The notes beneath the pieces were generated by a model. It did no database searches and had not been told where the DNA came from. It was given only the letters and a program-made list of their open reading frames with translations. A DNA stretch of 64,000 nt, from NCBI GenBank assembly GCA_018780645.1, contig JADMJJ010000007.1:62001-126000 (forward strand). The letters are read 5' to 3'. The position numbers and the translations under genes were made by a program. This DNA comes from Burkholderiaceae bacterium. GTDB lineage: Bacteria > Pseudomonadota > Gammaproteobacteria > Burkholderiales > Burkholderiaceae_C. This document shows, piece by piece, positions 19,800-28,405 of the stretch. How positions within the stretch are numbered: position 1 is the stretch's first letter; each line of letters opens with the position of its first letter.

Positions 19800-20407
19800 T
19801 GAGCCACGCAACCGGATTGAGGATGACCATGTCGACGCGCTTGTTGTCTGTTGCCCTGTTGCTGCTGGTGAACGCCTGCAGCAGCTCGCCACCGGTGCAG
19901 CTCTACCAGCTGCGCGCCGATCCACCGGGCCCGGCCTTGCAGATCACCGCCAGCGCCGGTGAGCGCTGGGCGCTGGGGGCCGTGCAGCTGCCCGAATACC
20001 TGGACCGCGATGCGCTGCTGCGCCCCGGCGGCCAGGCCGGCCTGACGGCGCTGACCGGCCATCGCTGGGCCGAGCCGCTGCGCGACGCCGTGCCGCGCCT
20101 GCTGCAGCAAGACCTGGCACGCTTGCGCGGTGCCGATCAGGTGTGGCGCGCACCGGTGCCGCCCGGGGTGACGGTGAGCCGCCAGCTGCGCGTGGAGATC
20201 CAGCAGCTCGAGGCCCGGGCCGACGGCCTGGGTGTGGTGCTGGCGGCGCGCTGGATGCTGATAGACCCCAGCGGCAAGAGCCCTGCTCAGGTGTTCGATG
20301 GCCGCATCGAGGTGCCCAGCGCCGAGGCCACACCCGATGCCCTGGTCAGCGCCCACCGGGCCGCGCTGTGGCAGCTGGCGCAGCAGGTGGTGAACCGGAC
20401 CAGGTGA
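19799..20407 (+). CDS. PqiC-like auxiliary lipoprotein of the MCE transporter
   Basis: A 202-residue ORF. Translation may begin at 19799 (overlapping the mlaD-like stop) or at Met11 (MSTRLLSVALLLLVNACSSS). The lipobox LVNAC predicts lipidation. The mature part (VQLYQLRADPPGPALQI, VQLPEYLDRDALLRPGG, WAEPLRDAVPRLLQQDL) fits the PqiC/DUF330-type family that sits in the outer membrane facing MCE assemblies. It is the last gene of the four-gene operon and ends convergently with the next gene. Confidence 0.85.
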   Translation: MSHATGLRMTMSTRLLSVALLLLVNACSSSPPVQLYQLRADPPGPALQITASAGERWALGAVQLPEYLDRDALLRPGGQAGLTALTGHRWAEPLRDAVPRLLQQDLARLRGADQVWRAPVPPGVTVSRQLRVEIQQLEARADGLGVVLAARWMLIDPSGKSPAQVFDGRIEVPSAEATPDALVSAHRAALWQLAQQVVNRTR

Positions 20408-20422
20408 GGTAGGCTCAGCCCA

Positions 20423-20929
20423 TCAATCCTCGTGCATGAAGAATTTGTCCGGGAACACCGTGCTCTGGCTCAGCCGGAACACCGTGCCGTTCTTGAAATG
20501 GACGTTGAAGCGCAGCTTGTAGCCGCTCTGGTCGGGCATCACGTTCCAGTCCCACACGTCTTCGCCGCTGAGGCGGAAGAACACGCGGCTGCGCTCCCTG
20601 CCAAGCAGGCGGCTGACCTGCTCGGGCGTCATGCCGGGTTCGATACTGAAGCGGCTGGCATAGAGCAGGGTGTCCTCGATGCTGACCAGCCGGCCATCGG
20701 CCCCGATCCGCACCATATAGCAGCTGGTGCCCCAGGGCTGCTGCGAATACTCCAGCGTTCGGCCGCCGTCGGCGTTGGTCCAGACCCGTGTCGGCGGGCC
20801 GTAGCGCGCGACCACATCATCACCGGTGCTGAACGCGGGTGACAGATGCGGATCACGGCCCAGATGGGCGCAGGAGATCAGGCTCAAGGACGAGGCCAGG
20901 GCAAGAATCAACGCGGACCGACGGTGCAT
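20423..20929 (-). CDS. SmpA/BamE-like lipoprotein
   Basis: The start at 20929 (MHRRSALILALASSLSLISC) has AGGAGT upstream and gives a clean lipobox, LISC. The 168-residue lipoprotein has a fold hint of the SmpA/OmlA type in EPGMTPEQVSRLLGRERSRVF. An earlier DVVARYGPPTRVW resembles the same GxP repeat, so two BamE-like modules may be present. It is probably an envelope protein; the general BamE of the BAM complex is usually shorter, so this may be a paralogue. Confidence 0.65.
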   Translation of the reverse strand: MHRRSALILALASSLSLISCAHLGRDPHLSPAFSTGDDVVARYGPPTRVWTNADGGRTLEYSQQPWGTSCYMVRIGADGRLVSIEDTLLYASRFSIEPGMTPEQVSRLLGRERSRVFFRLSGEDVWDWNVMPDQSGYKLRFNVHFKNGTVFRLSQSTVFPDKFFMHED

Positions 20930-21034
20930 GGCGTACTCCTTGGTTCTGCCTGGCATTGTCATTCAAGGTCGGTGGTCAAGCTCCGGTCAGGTCTTGCTGC
21001 CACACTGGCTCCAACGTCATACGGAGCCTTGCCC

Positions 21035-22330
21035 ATGTCAGCTCAAGCGCAGTACCGCCAGAAACTCGTCAGCGCCGCCGACGCGATCACCCAGGTCCGC
21101 GACGGCGACTTCATCATCGTGCCCACCGGCGTTGGTGAGGCGCCGACGCTGCTGACCGAGCTGTCCGAGCAGCGGCGGCGTTTTCATGACGTCAAGGTCG
21201 GGCAGATCCTGGCGGTGCGCAAGTTCGGCTACTTTGACCCCGAGACGGTCGATCATGTGCGCCATGTCGCCTTCTTCTACGGCGCCGCCTCGCGTCCCGG
21301 CGGCCAGGCCGGCTGGGTGGACTTCATCCCCAACTACTTCTCCGAGATCCCGGCACTGATCGAGCGTGGCCAGGTCGCCGCCGATGTGGTGTTCGCGATG
21401 GCGTCACCGATGGATGCCCATGGCTATTTCTCGCTGAGCCTGGGCGCCGACTACACGATGGCGGCGGTCGCCAAGGCGCGGGCCGTGGTCCTGGAGGTCA
21501 ACCCGAATGTGCCCTTTGCCTTCGGAGCCTGTCATGTGCACATCTCCCAGGTGGCCGCGCTGGTGGAGAGCAGCGAGCCGGTGCTGGAGGTGGGCCTGCC
21601 CAAGATCGGGCCGGTGCAGCAGGCCATAGGCAAGTACGTGGCCGACATGATCGATGACGGCTCCACCTTGCAGATCGGCTATGGCGGCATTCCCGACGCG
21701 GTGGTGATGCAGCTGGTGCACAAGCAGGACCTGGGCATACACACCGAGATGATTGGCGACGGCATCCTGACCCTGATCGAGGCCGGCGCGGTGACCAATC
21801 GCAAGAAGAGCTATCTGCCCGGCAAGTGCATCGCCACCTTTGCGCTGGGCTCGCAGAAGCTGTATCGCTATATGGACCGCAACCCGGGCCTGGAGATGCA
21901 CCCGGTGGACTTCACCAACGACCCCTATCTGGCGGGCCGGAATGACAAGCTGATGGCCATCAACGCCACCCTGCAGATCGATCTGCTGGGCCAGTGCGGC
22001 TCCGAGAGCCTGGGCCCGTCGCCCTATTCGGGCACCGGCGGCCAGGTGGACTTTGTGCGCGCAGCCAACCGCTCGCGCGGCGGCAAGGCCTTCATCGTGC
22101 TGCCCGCCACGGCCAAGGATGACACCATCAGCCGCATCGTCCCGACCTTGACGCCCGGCACCCACCAGACCACCGGCAAGAACGACATCAACTATGTGGT
22201 CAGCGAGTTCGGCGTGGCCCAGCTGCGCGGCAAGTCGGGCAAGCAGCGGGCGCTGGAGATGATCTCGATTGCCCACCCGGACTTCCGCTCCGAGCTGCGG
22301 GAGGCGGCCCGGCGGATGAACCTGCTGTGA
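21035..22330 (+). CDS. Acetyl-CoA hydrolase/transferase family CoA-transferase
   Basis: The start at 21035 (MSAQAQYRQKL) follows a GGAG and replaces the longer ORF, which overlaps the divergent lipoprotein gene. The 431-residue enzyme has the family blocks VFAMASPMDAHGYFSLSLGAD and QIGYGGIPDAVVMQL. The likely active-site Glu segment is IHTEMIGDGILTLIEAG, where the Glu forms the CoA thioester intermediate. A Gly-rich C-terminal FSGTGGQVDF-like block is also seen (YSGTGGQVDFVRAA). It transfers CoA between short-chain acids such as acetate and 4-hydroxybutyrate; the exact substrate cannot be read. It converges with the LysR gene. Confidence 0.88.
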   Translation: MSAQAQYRQKLVSAADAITQVRDGDFIIVPTGVGEAPTLLTELSEQRRRFHDVKVGQILAVRKFGYFDPETVDHVRHVAFFYGAASRPGGQAGWVDFIPNYFSEIPALIERGQVAADVVFAMASPMDAHGYFSLSLGADYTMAAVAKARAVVLEVNPNVPFAFGACHVHISQVAALVESSEPVLEVGLPKIGPVQQAIGKYVADMIDDGSTLQIGYGGIPDAVVMQLVHKQDLGIHTEMIGDGILTLIEAGAVTNRKKSYLPGKCIATFALGSQKLYRYMDRNPGLEMHPVDFTNDPYLAGRNDKLMAINATLQIDLLGQCGSESLGPSPYSGTGGQVDFVRAANRSRGGKAFIVLPATAKDDTISRIVPTLTPGTHQTTGKNDINYVVSEFGVAQLRGKSGKQRALEMISIAHPDFRSELREAARRMNLL

Positions 22331-22331
22331 G

Positions 22332-23219
22332 TCAAATGCCCAGCGCGCCGACCAGGTGCTCGATGAAGCGGCTCAGCTTGGGCAGCTGGCGGCGGTCGGC
22401 CGCATAGAGCAGATGCACCGGCCGCGGCGGCGGTGAGCTGTCCTTCAACACGGCAACGAGACGGCCGGTGGCCAGGTCGTCAGCCAGCAGCACCTCGGGC
22501 TGCATGATCAGTCCCAGGCCCTGCAAGGCCGCGGTGCGCAGGCCGTCGCCCTGGTTGCAGCTGAAACGCGCCACTTCCGGCCAGCGCAGCGCCTCCTGGC
22601 CATCGAACAGCGTCCACTCGTTGCGGCGCTGCCAGACCGAATGGCTCAGGCAGCTGTGCTGCGCCAGCTCCGCTGCACGCTGCGGCGTGCCGTGCCGGGC
22701 CAGATAGGCGGGGGCGGCGGCAATCACCATCCGGTAGGGCCGCAGCGGCCTCGCCACCAGGCCCTCGTCGACGACCTTGCCGATGCGCACGGCGGCGTCT
22801 ATGCCGTCACCGGCCAGATCGACCACGCTGTCGCTGAGCTGCAGGTCGACACGCACCTGCTCGTGCTGCAGCAGGTATTGCGCGACCAGCGGCGCGATCA
22901 GCTGGCTGCCCAAGGTGATGGGCGCGCTGATGCGCAGCAGACCCTGGGGCGCCGCGCGGCTGCGCTCCACCGCCGACTCGGCCCATCGCACCTGCTCCAG
23001 CACCCGCTTGCTGTCCTCGTAGAACGCCGCGCCGACCTCGCTGAGGCTGTGCCGGCTGCGCGTGCTGCGGGCCAGCAGCCGCGCGCCCAGGTGCGCCTCC
23101 AGCTGCTGGATGTGCTTGCCTACCATCACCGCCGAGATATTCAGCCGCCGCGCCGCCCCGGCAAAGCTGCCGGCCTCGACCACGGCCACCATGACCTCCA
23201 TGCAGCGCAGCTTGTCCAT
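22332..23219 (-). CDS. LysR-family transcriptional regulator
   Basis: A 295-residue LTTR with a winged HTH at residues 1-60 (VVEAGSFAGAARRLNISAVMVGKHIQQLEAHLGARLL) and a periplasmic-binding-like effector domain after about residue 90. It is divergent from the SDR gene at 23329, the usual layout for an LTTR and its target. A 7+7 inverted repeat (AACCCAT...ATGGGTT) spans the shared spacer. Effector unknown. Confidence 0.93.
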   Translation of the reverse strand: MDKLRCMEVMVAVVEAGSFAGAARRLNISAVMVGKHIQQLEAHLGARLLARSTRSRHSLSEVGAAFYEDSKRVLEQVRWAESAVERSRAAPQGLLRISAPITLGSQLIAPLVAQYLLQHEQVRVDLQLSDSVVDLAGDGIDAAVRIGKVVDEGLVARPLRPYRMVIAAAPAYLARHGTPQRAAELAQHSCLSHSVWQRRNEWTLFDGQEALRWPEVARFSCNQGDGLRTAALQGLGLIMQPEVLLADDLATGRLVAVLKDSSPPPRPVHLLYAADRRQLPKLSRFIEHLVGALGI

Positions 23220-23229
23220 ATCGATTGTG

Positions 23230-23282
23230 AACCCATGCTTTGTAGTCCATGAATATATAGCTACTTTATGCAGGTATGGGTT
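23230..23282. promoter_or_regulatory. Inverted repeat in LysR-SDR divergent promoter
   Basis: AACCCAT (23230-23236) and ATGGGTT (23276-23282) form perfect 7-base arms flanking an AT-rich core (GAATATATAGCTACTTTATG). Such paired elements around the promoter fit LysR recognition and activation sites. Confidence 0.5.
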
Positions 23283-23328
23283 TCCAAAACAATGGCGGCT
23301 CTGTCATTCACTCAGCGAGGGAAACACC

Positions 23329-23925
23329 ATGAAGATTCTGTTGATCGGCGCCAGCGGCACCCTGGGCCAGGCCGCCACCGGCGCACTGGGCGCGCATGAA
23401 CTGATCACCGCCGGGCGCAACAGCGGCCGGCACCGCGTCGATCTGGCCCGGCCGGGCAGCGTGGCGGCCCTGCTGGCGGAGGTCGGCCGGGTGGACGCCA
23501 TCATCTGCACCGCCGGCAATGTGCATTTCGGCCCGCTGACCGAGATGACGGCCGAGCAGTTCAACCTGGGCCTGCAGGACAAGCTGCTGGGCCAGGTGCA
23601 GCTGGCGACGCTGGGCCATCGCCACCTGAACGATGGCGGCTCGATCACCCTGACCAGCGGCGTGCTGGCCATCGATCCGATACGCTTCGGCGCGAGCGCC
23701 ACGGCGGTGAACGGGGCGATCGAGGCCTTTGTCGCCGCCGCCGCGATCGAGCTGCCCCGCGGCATCCGCATAAATGCCGTGAGCCCGACGCTGCTGACAG
23801 AGTCGCTGCCGACCTACGGCCCCTATTTCCAGGGCTTCGAGACGGTGCCGGCGGCGCGGGTGGGCCTGGCCTACCGGCGCAGCGTCGAGGGCGCGCAGAC
23901 GGGGCGGGTGTTCCGCGTGCTTTGA
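23329..23925 (+). CDS. Lin1944-like short-chain dehydrogenase homologue lacking the catalytic Tyr-Lys
   Basis: The start at 23329 gives MKILLIGASGTLG, a Rossmann dinucleotide motif at the very N-terminus, in a 198-residue protein. The classical YxxxK is missing: the corresponding region reads FGASATAVNGAIEAFV. This matches the Lin1944-like SDR subgroup, which keeps the cofactor fold but not the catalytic residues. It is controlled presumably by the divergent LysR regulator. Reaction unknown. Confidence 0.8.
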   Translation: MKILLIGASGTLGQAATGALGAHELITAGRNSGRHRVDLARPGSVAALLAEVGRVDAIICTAGNVHFGPLTEMTAEQFNLGLQDKLLGQVQLATLGHRHLNDGGSITLTSGVLAIDPIRFGASATAVNGAIEAFVAAAAIELPRGIRINAVSPTLLTESLPTYGPYFQGFETVPAARVGLAYRRSVEGAQTGRVFRVL

Positions 23926-23936
23926 GGACGCCTGGC

Positions 23937-23963
23937 GGCAGGAAAAGGTCAAGATTTCCTGCC
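23937..23963. other. Stem-loop after the SDR gene
   Basis: GGCAGGAAA and TTTCCTGCC form a perfect 9-bp stem around a 9-base loop, 11 bases after the SDR stop. There is no following T-run; it may terminate the SDR transcript or act as an operator for the next gene. Confidence 0.55.
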
Positions 23964-24008
23964 ACGGGCCGAAGCTGCCTGAATAGCGCAACTCCCTCGG
24001 GACGTCTC

Positions 24009-24521
24009 ATGCACGAATCCAAGGCCCTGACCTTGCCGGAGCTGGAGGCGGCGCTGACCATGCTGGCGCGTGAGCGCTATGACGCCGAGCCCGGCAGCGC
24101 CGAGGCCGATGCCCAGGCCGCCCAGGCCGGCGATGGCGAGTACCTGCTCGCCCATATCCACTGCCTGCAGGCCCGGCTGGAGAGTGGCGCCGACGATGTA
24201 GGCTGGATCGCCCCGACCGCACGCAACACGCCGGTCCAGTCGCTGCAGCGCATCCGCGCGCTGAGCGCCATGTTCCCCGACCTGTTCAGTGCCATGTTCG
24301 TGATCTCGGCCACCCATGTGCCTGTGCCCCGCGAGCGTCTGGCCCTGGCCATCAAGCAGTTCCGGCGTGACGCCGACACGCTGAGCCAGGACGATTTGAC
24401 CGGCCTGCTGGTCAGCATCGTCAATGGCGCGAACCAGGCCTTCGAGGCGGTGCTGCGCACGCGCAAGGGCGGCGAGCGCAAGGCGTCGGCAGCCCTGCCC
24501 TGGGGCAAGGACACCGAATAG
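24009..24521 (+). CDS. Hypothetical protein, no recognised domain
   Basis: A 170-residue protein if ATG 24009 (MHESKALTLPELEAAL) is used; the ORF is open further upstream but overlaps the preceding gene. It is mostly helical by composition, with an acidic region around residues 25-45 (EPGSAEADAQAAQAGDGEY) and an RxxF-containing helix (IKQFRRDADTLSQDDL). No signal peptide or membrane segment. It follows the SDR gene after a stem-loop and converges with the next SDR gene. I do not recognise a family. Confidence 0.6.
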   Translation: MHESKALTLPELEAALTMLARERYDAEPGSAEADAQAAQAGDGEYLLAHIHCLQARLESGADDVGWIAPTARNTPVQSLQRIRALSAMFPDLFSAMFVISATHVPVPRERLALAIKQFRRDADTLSQDDLTGLLVSIVNGANQAFEAVLRTRKGGERKASAALPWGKDTE

Positions 24522-24534
24522 GGCAGGAGCCTCC

Positions 24535-25302
24535 TCAGCGCACCAGATTCACCCCGCCGTCCACCGTCAAGGTCGTGCCCACCACGTAGTCGCCGGCGCG
24601 GGAGGCCAGGTAGATGGCGGCCGCGGCCATATCGTCGTCGATGCCGACCCGCCTGGCCGGTATGCGGGCGGCCACAGCCTCGCCATGGTCGCGGGCGTCC
24701 TTGTTCATCTCGCTGGCGAAGGCGCCGGGGCAGATCGCGTTGACGACGATGCCGTCTTCGATCAGGCGCAGCGCCATGCGCTTGCTCAGATGGATCAGGC
24801 CGGCCTTGCTCGCAGCATAGGAATAGGTCTCCAGCGGATTGACCGTCTGGCCGTCGATCGAGGCGATATTGATGACCTTGGCCGGTCGCGCGGCGGCGCC
24901 GGCCTTCAGCATCCCGTGCAGCGCCTGGGTCAGGAAGAAGGGCGTCTTCATGTTCAGGTCCACGACCTTGTCCCAGCCCTTCTCGGGGAACTCGTCGAAC
25001 GGCGCGCCCCAGGCGGCACCGGCGTTGTTGACCAGGATGTCGAGCCGGCTCTCGCGGGCCGCCAGCGCACCGACCAGGGCTGCGATGCCCTCGGCGGTGG
25101 ATACATCGGCCGGCAGCGAGATGCATTCGCCCAAACTCGAGAGCTCGGCGGCGGTGGCGTCGCAGGCCTCGGCCTTGCGCGCCGAGATATAGACCTTGGC
25201 GCCCTGCTGCAGAAAGCCCGCGGCAATCATGCGGCCGATGCCGCGCGAGCCGCCGGTGACCAGGGCGATGCGGCCCTGCAGGGAGAAGAGGGGGGTGCTC
25301 AT
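24535..25302 (-). CDS. RhlG-like SDR-family oxidoreductase
   Basis: A 255-residue classical SDR with TGGSRGIGRMIA at residues ~16-27, NNAG at the expected position, catalytic Ser in INIASIDG and YSYAASKAG carrying the Tyr-x3-Lys pair. The C-terminus VDGGVNLVR is typical. The wording around the motifs (FSLQGRIALVTGGSRGIG, ILVNNAGAAWGAPFDEFPEKGWDKV) is close to Pseudomonas RhlG, an NADPH-dependent beta-ketoacyl reductase; a ketoacyl reductase role is likely but the substrate is unproved. Divergent from the lipoprotein hydrolase gene. Confidence 0.88.
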   Translation of the reverse strand: MSTPLFSLQGRIALVTGGSRGIGRMIAAGFLQQGAKVYISARKAEACDATAAELSSLGECISLPADVSTAEGIAALVGALAARESRLDILVNNAGAAWGAPFDEFPEKGWDKVVDLNMKTPFFLTQALHGMLKAGAAARPAKVINIASIDGQTVNPLETYSYAASKAGLIHLSKRMALRLIEDGIVVNAICPGAFASEMNKDARDHGEAVAARIPARRVGIDDDMAAAAIYLASRAGDYVVGTTLTVDGGVNLVR

Positions 25303-25403
25303 GACTGTCTCCTGATTCGGTGGGATGGGCGCCAGTGTCGGCTGGTGCCGGGGCAGACGCAGTCGCCAAGGTGCCAGCTGCTGGTTTGCACTGAGGGTTT
25401 CGA

Positions 25404-25435
25404 GTCACCTAGGTGACGTTGCGCACAGATGTGCG
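25404..25435. promoter_or_regulatory. Two adjacent palindromes in the SDR-hydrolase divergent spacer
   Basis: GTCACCTAGGTGAC (25404-25417) is a perfect 14-base palindrome. Four bases later CGCACA-GA-TGTGCG (25422-25435) is a perfect 6+6 inverted repeat. Both lie in the 191-base spacer between divergent genes, a strong position for regulator binding. The regulator is not identifiable. Confidence 0.6.
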
Positions 25436-25493
25436 GAATTAGTCTGAGCGTCCAACAACCGCAGTGGCCACGCAGCCGCTCAAGGAGACAAGC

Positions 25494-26969
25494 ATGAACG
25501 ACTCGCTCTCGCAACGGGGCCGTCTGGCCCTGGGTTCGCTGTTCCTGGCCACCCTTGCCGCCTGCGGCGGCGGTAGCGACGACCGCCCGCCGCCGGCCGT
25601 CGCCCCCGCGCCAACGCCGCCGGCACCCGAGGAGACTCGTCCGCAGGATGCCCGCGTCTTCACCCCGGTGGTCGAGGCCACGTTCGCGGCCCTGCCCGGC
25701 GCCGCCGTCGAGACCGATCGCTGGACCGGTGTGCTGAATGGCGCGGCCTACCGCATCGAGGTGCCACAGACCGGCTGGAACGGCAAGCTGGTGATGTGGG
25801 CCCATGGCTATGCCGGCACCGGGCCGAATCTGACGGTGGGCAATCCCATCATGCGGCGCTATCTGCTGGCCAATGGCTATGCCTGGGCCGCGTCCAGCTA
25901 CACCAAGAACTACTATGACGTGCGCGCCGGTGTCGAAGACACCAATGCGCTGGCGCTGAACTTCGTCAGCATCGCCGCCGCCAAGGGCCGCACGCTGGCC
26001 ACGCCCAGCAAGTACTTCATCACCGGCGTGTCCATGGGCGGCCATATCACGGCCGCGGCCATCGACATCGAGGCGCGCAGCTTTGCCAATAACAAGGTCC
26101 GCTATGCCGGGGCCGTGCCGATGTGCGGTGTGGTGGGCGATAACGAGCTGTTCAACTACTTCTCCGGCTACCAGGTGGTGGCGCAAGCGCTGGCCGGCGT
26201 GCCGATGACCAGCTTTCCGCCGACCAACTTCGCCGCAATTGCGCCGACGATACAGGCCGCGCTCTGGTCCACCTTCCCGACCGTCTCCAGCGCCCAGGGC
26301 GACAAGCTGAAAACGGCCGTCATGCATCTCAGCGGCGGCCCGCGCCCCTTCTATGCCGAGGGTTGGGCCAGTGCCAGCCATCAGGGCAGCATCTGGGCCT
26401 CGCTGGGTGACAACGGCACCATCGCCGGCATCCTGAATCACAACATCCTCGACACCACCGGGCTGGTCTACAAGATCGACGGCAGCAGCGACACCGTCAC
26501 CGCCACAGACACGGCCTTCAACGCCAGCGTCTTCAAGATCTCGCCGACGGCCGATGCCAACCGCCGCCGCCGCGACGGCCTGCGCTTCATCCCCGTCACT
26601 GCGGCCGACTTCGACGTGCCGGTGGTCAGCATCCACACGCTGGGTGACCTGTTCGTGCCCTTCAAGATGGAGCAGGTGTTCTACGAGCGCGCCAAGGCCA
26701 AGGGCACGGACAAATGGCTGGTGCAGCGCGCCATTCGCGACGTCGGCCATTGCGCCTTCACCGCCGCCGAGGCCACCTCGGCCTTCGACGCCATGGTCAC
26801 GTGGGAGGCCGGCGGGGCCAGGCCGGAGGGCGATGATGTGGTGACCGCCGCCACCGTGGCCGCCCCCACCTACGGCTGCAAGTTCACCAACAACACACCC
26901 AGCCTGGAGGACTACACCGCGCCGGCGACCCGTGCGGGCTTCCAGGCCAAGTACCCGGCCTGCCCATAG
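25494..26969 (+). CDS. Secreted lipoprotein alpha/beta hydrolase
   Basis: The start at 25494 has AAGGAGA upstream. The 491-residue product has a lipoprotein leader (LGSLFLATLAACGGG) and a Pro-rich linker (residues ~30-45). An alpha/beta hydrolase fold follows, with the nucleophile elbow GVSMGGH, a likely acid in HTLGDLFVP and a histidine in DVGHCAFT. Probably an outer-membrane-anchored esterase or amidase. It is followed two hundred bases later by another lipoprotein hydrolase that shares the AHGxxG oxyanion-type motif but not close sequence identity. Confidence 0.8.
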   Translation: MNDSLSQRGRLALGSLFLATLAACGGGSDDRPPPAVAPAPTPPAPEETRPQDARVFTPVVEATFAALPGAAVETDRWTGVLNGAAYRIEVPQTGWNGKLVMWAHGYAGTGPNLTVGNPIMRRYLLANGYAWAASSYTKNYYDVRAGVEDTNALALNFVSIAAAKGRTLATPSKYFITGVSMGGHITAAAIDIEARSFANNKVRYAGAVPMCGVVGDNELFNYFSGYQVVAQALAGVPMTSFPPTNFAAIAPTIQAALWSTFPTVSSAQGDKLKTAVMHLSGGPRPFYAEGWASASHQGSIWASLGDNGTIAGILNHNILDTTGLVYKIDGSSDTVTATDTAFNASVFKISPTADANRRRRDGLRFIPVTAADFDVPVVSIHTLGDLFVPFKMEQVFYERAKAKGTDKWLVQRAIRDVGHCAFTAAEATSAFDAMVTWEAGGARPEGDDVVTAATVAAPTYGCKFTNNTPSLEDYTAPATRAGFQAKYPACP

Positions 26970-26977
26970 ACGCCTGA

Positions 26978-26994
26978 GCCGCCGCTACGGCGGC
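26978..26994. other. GC-rich hairpin after the first lipoprotein hydrolase
   Basis: GCCGCCG-CTA-CGGCGGC, a perfect 7-bp stem 9 bases after the stop, followed by GATTGCTTG-like sequence without a long T-run. Possible terminator. Confidence 0.5.
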
Positions 26995-27013
26995 ATTGCT
27001 TGACAAGAGTGAA

Positions 27014-27036
27014 TGCGGCACCGGCAAGGTGCCGCA
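27014..27036. other. Perfect 9-bp stem-loop
   Basis: TGCGGCACC-GGCAA-GGTGCCGCA lies in the 203-base gap between the two hydrolase genes. It could be a second terminator element or a regulatory leader for the downstream gene. The rest of the gap shows nothing I can name. Confidence 0.5.
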
Positions 27037-27172
27037 ATCCGGCACCGCGGGTACGCGATCGCTGGCCTTTGCGGGCCCGCGCTGGCGGCCGCGGCCGGAA
27101 CTGATGAGACTGCGCACCCGGCGGCCGTGAGGGCGGTCGCCAGCCTTCAGCTCACTCAGAACAAGCACACCC

Positions 27173-28396
27173 ATGAATCACTTTCCTGCACAATCCTGCG
27201 GCCTGCGCCGGGCCTTGTTGGCGGCCGCCAGCGCCTTGATGATCGCCGGCTGCGGCGGCGGAGGCAGCGGGCCTGCGGCGCCCGTGGCCGGCGATGTCGT
27301 CAATGTCAGCATGCTGAACAGCCCGACAGGTGTCGAGCAGGCCGGAGCCACGCGCAAGCTGCGCTATCTGATGACAGGCGTTGACGGCGGCCTGACCCAG
27401 GCCAACGCCCTGCTGTTCCTGCCCCGCGGCACGGCGCCGGCCGGCGGTTGGCCGCTGACCGTCTGGGCCCATGGCACGACCGGCGTGTCCGACGGCTGCG
27501 CACCCAGCCGCGACTATGCCCAGCTGGGCGACTCCGATGTCGTTGCGCCCCTGCTGGCGGCCGGCTTTGCCGTACTGGCGCCCGACTACGAAGGGCTTGA
27601 CGCTCCCGGCGTGCATCCCTATTTGGTGCGCGACAGCCTGGGGCACAGCATTGTCGACGCGGTCAAGGCCGCTCAGGGGCTGGGCGAGGTCTCGCTGAGC
27701 AAGCGCTGGGCGGTGCTGGGCCATTCCGAGGGTGGCTTCGCCGCGCTGGCCGCCGCCCAGTTCGCCGGCGAGCTGGGTGCGGGCCGCGAGCTGCGCGCCG
27801 TCGTCGCGCTGGCCCCGGCCTCGGATCTGGCACAGCTGACCGATCTGAACTTTGCCGCACTGGACAGCCTGACGGCGGCCGGCGAGGCGGACAGCGCCGC
27901 CCATGTGGTGCTGGCGCTCAACTACTACGGCGGCATGATTGCCCAGGGCTTTCGCGCCGTGCTGCCCGGCGTGGCGCCCGAGGCCATGTTCGGCAGCCGC
28001 GTCAGCCCCTTTCTGGCCAAGGCCGAGAGCGACAGCGACTGCAATCAATACGGCATGGCCCTGACGCAGGACTTCCAGAGCTTCGTCATCGCTGGCGGAG
28101 ACATGCGCGCCTATGCCGGCGTCAAGCGTGACTGGCACCAGAACGCGCCCGTGCGCGACTTCCTGGCCCGCAACCGGGTCGGCCAGATGCGTCTGCGTGC
28201 ACCGGTCTTCGTGGCCCAGGGGCTGGCCGATCTGGAGGTCCATCCGGCGGCCACCGCCACCCTGGTCGAGACGCTGCGCGCCAACGGCAACCAGGTCACC
28301 AGCGTGACCGTGCCCGATGCCGACCACCAGGCGGTGGTGGCGGCGCAGCTGGCGGCGTCGATCGCCTTCGTGCGCGAGCGCATGGCCGCGCCCTGA
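27173..28396 (+). CDS. Lipoprotein alpha/beta hydrolase (lipase-like)
   Basis: A 407-residue protein with signal peptide and lipobox (ALMIAGCGGGG). Fold landmarks are VWAHGTTGVSDGCAPS, the nucleophile elbow GHSEGGFAAL, an acid in VAQGLADLEVHP and the catalytic His in VPDADHQAVVAAQ. The layout resembles secreted triacylglycerol lipases of the LIP/fungal-like type. It is probably cell-surface attached; the substrate is unknown. It converges with the next gene, 9 bases away. Confidence 0.82.
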   Translation: MNHFPAQSCGLRRALLAAASALMIAGCGGGGSGPAAPVAGDVVNVSMLNSPTGVEQAGATRKLRYLMTGVDGGLTQANALLFLPRGTAPAGGWPLTVWAHGTTGVSDGCAPSRDYAQLGDSDVVAPLLAAGFAVLAPDYEGLDAPGVHPYLVRDSLGHSIVDAVKAAQGLGEVSLSKRWAVLGHSEGGFAALAAAQFAGELGAGRELRAVVALAPASDLAQLTDLNFAALDSLTAAGEADSAAHVVLALNYYGGMIAQGFRAVLPGVAPEAMFGSRVSPFLAKAESDSDCNQYGMALTQDFQSFVIAGGDMRAYAGVKRDWHQNAPVRDFLARNRVGQMRLRAPVFVAQGLADLEVHPAATATLVETLRANGNQVTSVTVPDADHQAVVAAQLAASIAFVRERMAAP

Positions 28397-28405
28397 GGCC
28401 GGACC

